Shown: positions 16,300-24,582 of the stretch, one piece after another
Layout of the letters: each line of letters opens with the position of its first letter
Numbering within the stretch: position 1 is the first letter of the stretch
Assembly (NCBI GenBank): GCA_949840885.1
Contig: CATKYJ010000037.1
Location: 1-45,359, forward strand
DNA length: 45,359 nt
Reading direction: 5' to 3'
Origin: an uncultured Acetatifactor sp.
GTDB taxonomy: Bacteria > Bacillota > Clostridia > Lachnospirales > Lachnospiraceae
Position numbers and translations under genes: made by a program
The notes under the pieces: generated by a model
Databases searched by the model: none
What the model saw: the letters and a program-made list of their open reading frames with translations, nothing else
Told to the model about the DNA's origin: nothing

Positions 16300-17664
16300 A
16301 TGCAAGAGAAGAAACAGGGAAATCTGATCGACAGGAAAGAATTTTACGGGAATCTCACAAGGCTGGCCTTTCCCATTGCTCTGCAGAGCCTGATGCTGGC
16401 TGCAGTGGCGGCAGGGGATGCGCTGATGCTTGGAAAAGTGGCACAGGACGAAATGACGGCCGTCTCCCTGGCCACTCAGATTCAGTTTGTCCAGAATATG
16501 TTCCTTATGGCCATTACGGGGGCCGGCGCCATCCTGGGTGCCCAGTACTGGGGGAAGGGCGACAGGCGTACGCTGGAGGATGTCTTCCATATGATGCTGC
16601 GGTATAGCGGAATCGTGTCTGTGCTTTTTTTCCTGGCCTGTGAACTCGTGCCGGGGCTGCTGATGCATATTTTTACCCATGATGCACCGCTGATTGCCAT
16701 CGGCAGTTCCTATTTGCGCATAGCGGGATGGTCCTATCTGCTGACGGGGATATCACAGTGCTATCTTACCATGATGAAAGTTTCGGATCATGTGAAACCT
16801 GTAGCAGTCGTCAGTTCCTGCGCCGTGCTGCTGAACATAGGCCTGAACGCCGTATTTATATTCGGGCTCCTTGGGGCGCCCAGAATGCAGGCCAGAGGAG
16901 CTGCGCTTGCCACTACGATCTCGCGCATCGTTGAACTGATCCTGTGCATATCGATATCCATGGGGGCATCCTATATCAGGCCGGTATGGAGCAGATTTCT
17001 GAAGCTGCAAAGACAGCTTCGCAGCGATTTCGCAAAGCAGTGTCTGCCGCTCATGGGAGGATCCCTGTGCTGGGGCATAGGATTTACCTCCTATACTGCC
17101 ATTATGGGACATATGGGGACTGACGCTGCCGCAGCCAATTCCATTGCAGCGGTGGTCAGGGATCTGATATGCTGTATGTGTAACGGCATCGGCAGCGCGG
17201 CAGGAATTATGGTGGGCAACAAGCTGGGCGCAGGACAGCTGGAACTGGGCAAGGCATATGGGATAAAACTGAAGAATATGTCCTATGGCATTGGTTTTAT
17301 ATCGACAGCATTGGTGCTGGCGGTGACGCCGCTCATTGTGAGGATGGTGCTCCTGACGGATCAGGCCAGAGAGTACCTTATGGGGATGATGGTGATCATG
17401 GCTGTATACATGATCGGGCGCTGCGTGAATACAGTGACCATAAATGGCGTGCTTGACGGGGGAGGCGATACTTTATTTGACATGTACAGCCTGATCGTCT
17501 GCATGTGGCTGATTGCCATCCCGCTGGCGCTGGCAGGGGCTTTTTGGCTGCACTGGTCTCCGCTTGCAGTCTATGCCTGTACCTGTCTGGACGAGGTGGG
17601 CAAGATTCCTTGGGTGATGCTGCGTTTCCGCAAGTATAAGTGGGTGCAGGATCTGACCAGATAA
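16300..17664 (+). CDS. MATE family efflux transporter
   Basis: The 454-residue polytopic protein has about twelve hydrophobic segments in two similar halves. These open with NLTRLAFPIALQSLMLAAVAAGDALMLG and SDFAKQCLPLMGGSLCWGIGF, the duplicated pattern of MATE transporters. MITGAGAILGAQYWGKGDRRT-like and SAAGIMVGNKLGAGQLELGKAY segments are the classic MATE motifs following helices 2 and 8. MATE proteins export cationic drugs or metabolites in exchange for Na+ or H+. The substrate here is unknown. ATG 16300 has GAGGAG ten bases upstream. The gene stands alone and is followed by a repeat region. Confidence 0.9.
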   Translation: MQEKKQGNLIDRKEFYGNLTRLAFPIALQSLMLAAVAAGDALMLGKVAQDEMTAVSLATQIQFVQNMFLMAITGAGAILGAQYWGKGDRRTLEDVFHMMLRYSGIVSVLFFLACELVPGLLMHIFTHDAPLIAIGSSYLRIAGWSYLLTGISQCYLTMMKVSDHVKPVAVVSSCAVLLNIGLNAVFIFGLLGAPRMQARGAALATTISRIVELILCISISMGASYIRPVWSRFLKLQRQLRSDFAKQCLPLMGGSLCWGIGFTSYTAIMGHMGTDAAAANSIAAVVRDLICCMCNGIGSAAGIMVGNKLGAGQLELGKAYGIKLKNMSYGIGFISTALVLAVTPLIVRMVLLTDQAREYLMGMMVIMAVYMIGRCVNTVTINGVLDGGGDTLFDMYSLIVCMWLIAIPLALAGAFWLHWSPLAVYACTCLDEVGKIPWVMLRFRKYKWVQDLTR

Positions 17665-17700
17665 GTGTGAGAAGAAAGAATGCCCGAAGCGGCATGGCGG

Positions 17701-17726
17701 GAAGTGTGCAAAGATTTTCTAAGCGG
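17701..17726 (+). repeat. 26-bp repeat, copy 1 (second copy at 28654-28679)
   Basis: The 26 bases from GAAGTGTGCAAAG to CTAAGCGG are identical at 17701-17726 and 28654-28679. Here the repeat lies after the MATE gene and lacks the right arm that makes the second copy a palindrome. A TTTGCA at 17736-17741 can pair with TGCAAA inside the repeat, followed by seven T residues at 17744-17750, so this copy may act as a terminator. Confidence 0.6.
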
Positions 17727-17793
17727 AGTTGGGTGTTTGCAGTATTTTTTTGCCTGAAAGGGGAATGCTAAAGTCATGTTTTGAGTAAATGCG

Positions 17794-17814
17794 CATGCCG
17801 CCGCAGACGGCATG
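17794..17814 (+). promoter_or_regulatory. Hairpin just upstream of the tepA-like start
   Basis: CATGCCG at 17794-17800 pairs with CGGCATG at 17808-17814 over a 7-base loop. The stem swallows an in-frame ATG at 17812, which supports the downstream ATG at 17833 as the real start. It may modulate translation. Confidence 0.4.
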
Positions 17815-17832
17815 ACAGGAAAGGTGAAGAGC

Positions 17833-18540
17833 ATGGCTGAAGCAAAGAACTCCAGGGATGATAAGAAGATAGAAAAAGAAGAACATAAGGACGAACGGAT
17901 AGAGCAGACCGGACAGGTGACGCTGGACGAGAGCGGGAAGCTGGGGGACATCCATCTGATCTCCATCATCGGAGAGATCGAGGGGCACGAGAATCTGTCC
18001 AACAATTCCAAGACCACGAAATACGAGCATATCCTGCCCAGCCTTGCAGCAATTGAAGACAGCAAAGAAATACAAGGTGTGCTGGTGCTTCTGAATACTA
18101 TGGGAGGGGATGTGGAGGCAGGGCTGGCCATTGCGGAGATGATCGCCTCCTTAAGCAAGCCCACGGTATCTCTGGTGCTGGGCGGCAGCCACTCCATCGG
18201 CGTGCCCATTGCGGTGAGCACGGATTATTCCTTTATCGTGCCCACCGGGACTATGGTGATACATCCCGTGCGCATGAACGGCATGATCATCGGAGTGCCC
18301 CAGACATTTGACTATTTCAAGCTGATACAGGACAGGATCACCGGATTTGTCTGCAGTCACTGCAGCATCGACAAGAAGACTCTGGAGGATCTGATGACGG
18401 AGACTGGCATCCTCACAAAGGATGTGGGAACTATCCTGGTAGGAGAGGAGGCCGTGAAGCACGGCATCATAGATGAGGTGGGCGGCATCGACCGGGCAGT
18501 TGGGAAGCTGCGGGAGATGATTCAGGACAACGCAGGATAG
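17833..18540 (+). CDS. tepA: TepA/ClpP-like serine protease (translocation-enhancing protein family)
   Basis: This 235-residue protein has a charged N-terminal tail of about 40 residues and a ClpP-fold core. Catalytic features can be read: Ser in GGSHSIGVPIA, His in MVIHPVRMNG, and Asp in LTKDVGTILVGEEAVKHG with the ClpP-like GIIDEVGG ending. B. subtilis TepA (YmfB) is a ClpP relative that lies close to spoIIIE, and a FtsK/SpoIIIE gene also lies downstream here. The ATG at 17833 is preferred over 17812, which lies in a hairpin without a ribosome binding site. ClpP itself differs in lacking the charged tail, and no Clp ATPase gene is adjacent. Confidence 0.82.
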   Translation: MAEAKNSRDDKKIEKEEHKDERIEQTGQVTLDESGKLGDIHLISIIGEIEGHENLSNNSKTTKYEHILPSLAAIEDSKEIQGVLVLLNTMGGDVEAGLAIAEMIASLSKPTVSLVLGGSHSIGVPIAVSTDYSFIVPTGTMVIHPVRMNGMIIGVPQTFDYFKLIQDRITGFVCSHCSIDKKTLEDLMTETGILTKDVGTILVGEEAVKHGIIDEVGGIDRAVGKLREMIQDNAG

Positions 18541-18585
18541 TCTGACGGTTCGAACGCGTTCAGGGACTGCCGTGCAGGCACAGGC

Positions 18586-19395
18586 TTACGCTTTCTGGGA
18601 GAACCGGTATCGAAGCGGCGACATCCCGATTTTCTTCCGAAAAATTCTGCTGAAATAGTACTGATCAGGATAGCCCACATCGGCGGCAATGGCACTTACG
18701 CTTTTGTCCGTCTGGGACAGCAGCTGGCAGGCGGCGCTGATGCGCTGGCTGATGATGTATTCGTTGGGCGAGACCCCGGTATGCTGCTTAAAGGCACTCC
18801 GGAAAGCGGTACAGCTCATATTCTCCATTCGTGCCAGGGCCTCGATGTGGAGCGGCTCCCGAAAGGAGCGGTGGATGTACTCGATAGCCAGCAGCGGGAG
18901 GCTGCTTTTGCGGTCTGCCTGCACGTACCGGGCCGTAAAGAGCAGGATTTCCCTCAGGAGGTACAGGCATAGCTGTCCTGCAGATGCATCGTTTATGATG
19001 AATTCCCGAAACAGCTGCCGGAAGCAGGAGATGATCTCTCTGTGGACGCCGATGTGATGCCTGTGGTTTGGGGTAAGGCCTGCGGACTGGGTGAGGGATC
19101 GGGCCTCAAAGCCTGTGTAGTGGACCCAGAGATAGACGGTCTCCCCCCGGCTGGTATATTGATATTCGCATCCCGGCTCAAAGACAATGACATCGCCTGG
19201 GATAAGGCGGCAGCTTTCCAGAAGCATTTCCCCTTTTAAGACGTATATATAATAATAATCCCGCCTGACGGATCTTGTGGAAAAAGAGAGGACTTCGGAT
19301 ACCGCGCCCACGCAGTTGAGCTGTAGGGGGACAGAATCGTTTTTCCGGTTGGCCTCGCTTTCCAGTTTTGTATGGAAATAAGTCTGTGTGCGCAA
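18586..19395 (-). CDS. AraC family transcriptional regulator
   Basis: The 269-residue protein has an N-terminal cupin-like sensing domain (GEMLLESCRLIPGDVIVFEPG) and a C-terminal double helix-turn-helix. The latter includes SFREPLHIEALARMENMSC, TGVSPNEYIISQRISAACQLL and VGYPDQYYFSRIFRKKIGM, the AraC signature. The start is a TTG at 19395 with AGGAGA six bases upstream. It is divergent from the DUF4091 gene, whose promoter lies in the shared 216-base gap, so it most likely activates that gene in response to a sugar. It converges with the tepA-like gene. Confidence 0.88.
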   Translation of the reverse strand: MRTQTYFHTKLESEANRKNDSVPLQLNCVGAVSEVLSFSTRSVRRDYYYIYVLKGEMLLESCRLIPGDVIVFEPGCEYQYTSRGETVYLWVHYTGFEARSLTQSAGLTPNHRHHIGVHREIISCFRQLFREFIINDASAGQLCLYLLREILLFTARYVQADRKSSLPLLAIEYIHRSFREPLHIEALARMENMSCTAFRSAFKQHTGVSPNEYIISQRISAACQLLSQTDKSVSAIAADVGYPDQYYFSRIFRKKIGMSPLRYRFSQKA

Positions 19396-19467
19396 TGTTT
19401 TCTCCTATAATTTCGCAGTAGAATCTGCAATCTGTTGAAAAATCCATTTTTTCGGTTCGTTTATCCA

Positions 19468-19496
19468 TTGTAGGAATGCATACTCCATTATATACT
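19468..19496 (+). promoter_or_regulatory. Promoter for the DUF4091 gene
   Basis: TTGTAG at 19468-19473 and TATACT at 19491-19496 are spaced by 17 bases, in the divergent gap between the AraC gene and the DUF4091 gene. The weak -35 box fits a promoter that needs an activator. Confidence 0.45.
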
Positions 19497-19611
19497 ATAT
19501 CCTGAAAATAGCAATAGAATCCGATGCAATTGACAGACCTGCCACAGCCCCAGGCAAGGGACTAAAAAGGCCGGCCGGCATGGAAGCAAGTAAAAATCAG
19601 GAGGGATGAAT

Positions 19612-21291
19612 ATGGAATTTCAGATTGTGCAGCTGTCGTCTTTGGAAAAGATCAGGGCAAATGACAGCCTGAAGCGTGATGAAATACACAAAAAAGCAGT
19701 TCTGGCAGGAGAGCGCCTTTCCTACCAGATCTGCATGAAAGCGGAGCGCCGGATGGATGCGGCAGTGGAAGTTGAGTCCGATCTGCCGGAAGCGGTGCGG
19801 CTGTACCTGGTGAGGGATGCGTACATCGATGTGCCTGCCAAGGAAAAGGACATGGAGGGGGAGGATTACATTACCTTAGAGCCCGGGTTCATGCCGGACA
19901 TCCTGGTGCCGCTTGAAGAGCAGGGCAATCGGGTGGCGGTCTCTCCCCGGACGTCTACTCTGTGGGTCAAGGTGGATGTCCCGAAAGACACCCCGGCTGG
20001 GGACTACAGGGTAAAGGTAAAAATCATGCTGATAGAAGACCTGCATGCGCCGGAGCCTCTTGCCCCGGAAGAGGCCGATTTACAAGTCTGCCAGACCATG
20101 GACATCAAAGTCGTCCCTGCAGCGCTGCCGGCCCAGAGGCTGATTTATACCAGATGGTTCTATGCGGACTGCATCGCAGTGCAGCATGGGGTGGAAATCT
20201 ACTCTGAAAAGCATTGGGAGCTCATTGACAAATACATTGCCGCCGCCGCGGATGTGGGAATCAATATGATTCTGGTGCCTATCCATACGCCGCCTCTGGA
20301 TACTGCAGTGGGTACCACGAGGCCCTGCGTGCAGCTTGTGGACATCGAGAAGAAAGGGGACAGCTATGAATTCTCCTTTGAAAAATTCCGGCGCTTTATT
20401 GACGTGTGTAAAAAGAACGGAATCCAATATTTTGAGATGGCCCATATGTTTTCCCAGTGGGGGGCCAAGTGTGCGCCTAATATAATGGTGACGGAGAACG
20501 GCAAAAAAGACTACCTGTTCGGCTGGCATGTGGCTGCGGATTCGCCGGAATACGTCTCATTCCTGAGACAGTATATAGCAGCGGTTTCAAAAGAACTGGT
20601 GGCGGAGGGCATCAGCGAGCGGACTTATTTCCACATCTCCGATGAGCCGTCCCTAGAGTCCCTGGAGACTTACAGGACAGCGTCCGAAATCATGCGTCCG
20701 CTGATTGGGGACAGCAAAACCTTTGACGCGCTGTCGAATTACGATTTTTGCGAGAACGGCCTCATAGAATGTCCTGTCACCAGCGTGGAGCATATCCATG
20801 AGTTCCTGGAACACAATGTTGAGAATCAGTGGGCCTATTATTGCTGCGGTCCGGAGAAAGTGTTCCCCAACAGCTTTTTAGCCATGCCCTCCCACCGGAT
20901 CCGCATTCTGGGCTTTTTGCTCTACAAATACAATATCAAGGGCTTCCTGCACTGGGGGCTGAATTCCTATTATTCCTGTGTGTCGAAGTACCCGGTCAAC
21001 CCGTACTTTACCACCTCCGGGGACAGGGCATTCCCCTCCGGGGATCCCTTTATCCTCTATCCGGCCAGGGACGGAGTCTATTCCTCCATCCGGGGAGAGG
21101 TGACCTATGAGGCTATCCAGGATATGGATATCTGCTTCGCCCTGGAGCGGTACATAGGGAAAAAGGCCGTGACAGAAATCATCGACCGTGCGGCAGGTTT
21201 CGACATGCGGTTTGACCATTATCCGAAGAATAAGGAATTCCTGGAGAATCTAAGGGCGGAAATGGTGGAAAGGATAAAGGAGTTCGCTTAA
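19612..21291 (+). CDS. DUF4091 protein, GH123-like putative glycoside hydrolase
   Basis: The 559-residue protein has an N-terminal beta-sandwich (about 1-160, ending in VDVPKDTPAGDYRVKVKI), then a TIM-barrel-like domain (RWFYADCIAVQHGVEIYSEK onward). The C-terminus carries the DUF4091 features (GFLHWGLNSYYSC and PSGDPFILYPARDGVYSSIR). The adjacent Asp-Glu pair in YFHISDEPSLESL, near residue 345, fits the catalytic DE pair of GH123 beta-N-acetylgalactosaminidases. No signal peptide is seen, so it would act on imported oligosaccharides in the cytoplasm. ATG 19612 is preferred to 19606 because AGGAGGG ends directly before 19606. Glycosidase activity is inferred. The divergent AraC gene is its likely regulator. 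Confidence 0.8.
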   Translation: MEFQIVQLSSLEKIRANDSLKRDEIHKKAVLAGERLSYQICMKAERRMDAAVEVESDLPEAVRLYLVRDAYIDVPAKEKDMEGEDYITLEPGFMPDILVPLEEQGNRVAVSPRTSTLWVKVDVPKDTPAGDYRVKVKIMLIEDLHAPEPLAPEEADLQVCQTMDIKVVPAALPAQRLIYTRWFYADCIAVQHGVEIYSEKHWELIDKYIAAAADVGINMILVPIHTPPLDTAVGTTRPCVQLVDIEKKGDSYEFSFEKFRRFIDVCKKNGIQYFEMAHMFSQWGAKCAPNIMVTENGKKDYLFGWHVAADSPEYVSFLRQYIAAVSKELVAEGISERTYFHISDEPSLESLETYRTASEIMRPLIGDSKTFDALSNYDFCENGLIECPVTSVEHIHEFLEHNVENQWAYYCCGPEKVFPNSFLAMPSHRIRILGFLLYKYNIKGFLHWGLNSYYSCVSKYPVNPYFTTSGDRAFPSGDPFILYPARDGVYSSIRGEVTYEAIQDMDICFALERYIGKKAVTEIIDRAAGFDMRFDHYPKNKEFLENLRAEMVERIKEFA

Positions 21292-21599
21292 AAGGCAGCT
21301 TGGCGGACAGAATAAAGACGAAATTGCATTGCATATCTGAGAACGAAAGGGACTGCGCTGTGGCTTGACCGCTGGAGCGCAGTCTTTGCGTGGTTTTCGG
21401 CTATTCTTCTTTCGCATCCTTTTCCGGACTACCATCCGCTCTTTTTTCCTGTGAAATATTTAATGACAATTTCGGACAAAGATGATATAATGGTGACCCA
21501 TAAGGGCATTGGGGTGCATTGCGCCAATGGACTTTTAGATATGGCAGTCTCTGCGGCAGCAGACATTGCCGCGTAGAAAGACGAGAGAGGTTGATAGGG
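21292..21599 (+). promoter_or_regulatory. DUF4091-ftsK gap: terminator plus ftsK promoter
   Basis: This 308-base stretch holds no gene. A hairpin with perfect 9-bp arms (GACTGCGCT at 21351-21359, AGCGCAGTC at 21376-21384, then TTT) probably ends the DUF4091 transcript. An ftsK promoter follows, with ATGACA at 21463-21468 and TATAAT at 21486-21491 spaced by 17 bases. That leaves a leader of about 100 bases with a small CATTGG/CCAATG hairpin before ftsK. Confidence 0.6.
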
Positions 21600-24569
21600 A
21601 TGGCGGCTTCCAATGGAAGAAAAACAGCATCTTCGAATAAAAGGACTACCCGGAGCACGAAAGGGGCTTCCGCACATAAAAAAAAGACAAAGGCCCAGCT
21701 GGCTCAGGACAGCGCCCTGTTCCACGAGATCGGGCTGATTGTCCTGTTTGTGGCCATGGTGTTCTTATTTTGCTGCAATTTCGGTATCATAGGGTCTATG
21801 GGAGATGCTGTCAGCGGGGTGCTGTTCGGCCTGTTTGGCTTCACCGCCTATGCGGTGCCGGTGCTGCTCTTTTTGGCGGTGGCATTTTATTTCGCAAATG
21901 AGGGGAATGCCAATGCGGCCAGGAAGCTTATTGCGGGGATAGTGCTGTTCGTGATGCTTGGAATCGTCTGCGACCTGTTTGGAAAGCAGGCGGGCGGCAT
22001 GGAAAAATACGACGTTAAGCTGCTATATGAAAGCTGCAGGGAGCAAAGGGCAGGCGGCGGGGTTCTGGCAGGAAGCGTAAGCTTCCTTTTGCAGCAATAC
22101 CTGGAGACCATCGGCACCGTACTTGTGGTGCTTTTGTGCAGCGTGGTAAGCCTGATTCTCCTGACGGAGAAGTCCTTGCTTGGCAGCGTGAAGCAGGGGG
22201 GGAGCCGCATGCGGGAGCTGTCCAGGGAGGACGCGGCCAGGCGAAAGGCGCAGGCCCAGATCCGCAGGCAGGAGCAGGAGGAGAATGCGAAAAGGCGCAA
22301 AGAGCAGGCGCTGCTGCGCAGACAGGAGCAGGAGGAGAACCGGGCCAGAAAGGCGAAGGAGCGCAGGCTGAAAGCGGAGGAAAAGGAGAATGAGAAGATC
22401 CTCAGGATGGAGCGGAAAGTGTCCGGAGTGATGTTGGACACGGCGCTGCCAAAGCCGGAAGAGAACGCTTCCTGCAGGGACGACATTCATGAAATCATTC
22501 TGGCGGAGGATGAGGCGGGGGCTGAGACTCCTCTGCAGGAGACCTATACCGCGGAGCCCCTGGAGGCTGCATACAAAGAGCCGAAATTTGATTTTGAGAA
22601 GATCCCCATCCGGGGCATTCACCAGGTTACGCTGAACGAGGAGCCGGAAGAGGAATACATACAGGATAGCAGAGCAGAGTTCCGTGATCGGCAAGCGGCG
22701 GAAGCGGAAAGCTTCCGGAATCATGGCGATGTAACGGAAGTGGCGCCATGGGATGGAGGAAAAGATGGACAAGGTTTCTCAGATGGCCCGGATGCAAAAC
22801 CGGATGAAAGGGAGATGCAGGCTCTGAGAGACAGAAATCCCGAAAGGGAAGATGAGACGGAGGAAGAGGCTTTCGGAGAGCCTCAAGCTGATATGGCGGA
22901 CTCGGCAAGATCCTCCATGCAACCGGCGGGGGGCCAGGCAGACCGGCCGGCGGCAGCTTTGGCTGCTGGTTCCGGAAGCGGTTCAAGGCCGTCAGCGACT
23001 TTGGCCTCTGGCTCCGGAAACGGAGCAAACAGCGGAAACGGCCAGGCAGCTGCAGGGCCGCAAAATGCCAATGCTCTCCAGAAGCCTGCTCCTGTGCCGA
23101 AGAAGTACATGCTCCCGCCATTGTCCCTGCTGCAAAAAGGGGTGGCGGCCACAGGCGACTCCGCCAGGGAACTGCGGGAGACCGCCATGCGCTTACAGCA
23201 GACCCTTGGCACCTTTGGGGTAAAGGTGACCATCACGGACATCAGCCAGGGCCCCAGCGTGACCCGATATGAACTACAGCCCGAACAGGGTGTGAAAGTC
23301 TCCAAGATCGTAGGTCTGTCGGACGACATCAAAATGCACCTGGCGGCCACGGATATCAGAATCGAAGCGCCCATCCCCGGAAAGGCCGCGATAGGAATCG
23401 AAGTGCCCAACAAGGAGACCATGGCGGTAGCCCTGCGGGATTTGCTTGAGAGCAAAGAATTCAGGGATTTTCCCTCAAAAATCGCTTTTGCAGTAGGCAA
23501 GGACATTGCAGGGAAGACGATCGTGTCTGATATTGCGAAGATGCCTCATATGCTCATAGCAGGCGCAACGGGCTCTGGAAAGAGCGTCTGTATCAATACC
23601 CTGATCATCAGCATTCTGTACAAGGCGCGCCCTGACGAGGTGAAGCTGATCATGGTCGATCCCAAGGTGGTGGAACTGAGCATCTACAATGGCATCCCTC
23701 ATCTGCTGATTCCGGTGGTGACAGATCCGAAGAAAGCCTCCGCCGCCCTGAGATGGGGCGTGGCCGAGATGGAGGACAGGTACCGGAAATTCGCGGAATA
23801 CAATGTTAGGGATCTGAAAGGATATAATAAAAAGATAGAGACAATGAGGGAAAAGGGCGATGAGGCTGCGCCTGCCGTGCTGCCCCAGATCGTCATCATC
23901 GTGGATGAGCTTGCAGACCTGATGATGGTGTGCCCGGGGGAGGTGGAGGAGTCCATCTGCCGTCTGGCGCAGCTTGCCAGAGCCTGCGGCATTCATCTGA
24001 TCATTGCCACCCAGAGACCCAGCGTGGATGTCATCACGGGTCTGATCAAGGCGAACATGCCCAGCCGTGTGGCTTTTTCCGTGTCCAGCGGCGTAGATTC
24101 CCGCACCATTCTGGACATGGTGGGGGCAGAGAAGCTTTTGGGGAAAGGGGACATGCTTTTCTACCCCCAGGGCTATGCAAAACCCGCCAGGGTACAGGGT
24201 GCTTTCGTGTCGGATCAGGAAGTCTCCGATGTAGTGGATTTCTGGAAGAATCAGGTACTGGGCAATACCTATGCGGAGGACATTGAGGAGCGGATCGCGA
24301 ACATGGGAAGCTCCGGCGCCGAGGGCAAGGCCTCCGGGGGAAGCGATGTGGACGAATTGTTCGAGAAAGCGGGGCATCTGATCATAGATAAGGACAAAGC
24401 GTCCATCGGCATGCTGCAGAGGGCTCTGCAGATCGGCTTCAACAGGGCGGCCAGAATCATGGATCAGCTGTGCCAGTACGGCGTGGTGGGAGAGGAAGAG
24501 GGCACAAAGCCCAGAAAGATCCTTATGAGCCCTGAGCAGTTCGAACAGTTGCTGGAAGAGATAGTTTGA
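21600..24569 (+). CDS. ftsK: DNA translocase FtsK/SpoIIIE
   Basis: FtsK/SpoIIIE pumps chromosomal DNA through the division or sporulation septum. The 989-residue protein has an N-terminal membrane domain of about four helices (residues about 40-190). A long charged linker follows, with a coiled coil rich in RRQEQEEN units and an Ala/Gly-rich stretch. The motor domain carries Walker A GATGSGKSVCIN at about 655 and Walker B VIIVDELADLMM. The gamma winged-helix domain (SIGMLQRALQIGFNRAARIMD) ends the protein. The open frame extends to 21519, but ATG 21600 is the natural start, with GAGAGG upstream and the promoter at 21463. fhs follows after 13 bases. B. subtilis spoIIIE also lies near tepA. Confidence 0.95.
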   Translation: MAASNGRKTASSNKRTTRSTKGASAHKKKTKAQLAQDSALFHEIGLIVLFVAMVFLFCCNFGIIGSMGDAVSGVLFGLFGFTAYAVPVLLFLAVAFYFANEGNANAARKLIAGIVLFVMLGIVCDLFGKQAGGMEKYDVKLLYESCREQRAGGGVLAGSVSFLLQQYLETIGTVLVVLLCSVVSLILLTEKSLLGSVKQGGSRMRELSREDAARRKAQAQIRRQEQEENAKRRKEQALLRRQEQEENRARKAKERRLKAEEKENEKILRMERKVSGVMLDTALPKPEENASCRDDIHEIILAEDEAGAETPLQETYTAEPLEAAYKEPKFDFEKIPIRGIHQVTLNEEPEEEYIQDSRAEFRDRQAAEAESFRNHGDVTEVAPWDGGKDGQGFSDGPDAKPDEREMQALRDRNPEREDETEEEAFGEPQADMADSARSSMQPAGGQADRPAAALAAGSGSGSRPSATLASGSGNGANSGNGQAAAGPQNANALQKPAPVPKKYMLPPLSLLQKGVAATGDSARELRETAMRLQQTLGTFGVKVTITDISQGPSVTRYELQPEQGVKVSKIVGLSDDIKMHLAATDIRIEAPIPGKAAIGIEVPNKETMAVALRDLLESKEFRDFPSKIAFAVGKDIAGKTIVSDIAKMPHMLIAGATGSGKSVCINTLIISILYKARPDEVKLIMVDPKVVELSIYNGIPHLLIPVVTDPKKASAALRWGVAEMEDRYRKFAEYNVRDLKGYNKKIETMREKGDEAAPAVLPQIVIIVDELADLMMVCPGEVEESICRLAQLARACGIHLIIATQRPSVDVITGLIKANMPSRVAFSVSSGVDSRTILDMVGAEKLLGKGDMLFYPQGYAKPARVQGAFVSDQEVSDVVDFWKNQVLGNTYAEDIEERIANMGSSGAEGKASGGSDVDELFEKAGHLIIDKDKASIGMLQRALQIGFNRAARIMDQLCQYGVVGEEEGTKPRKILMSPEQFEQLLEEIV

Positions 24570-24582
24570 GAAAAGGGAGAGA

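Noticed and set aside
21519..21599. N-terminal extension of FtsK to 21519
   Set aside because: The promoter and ribosome binding site fit ATG 21600, and the extra residues do not resemble FtsK.
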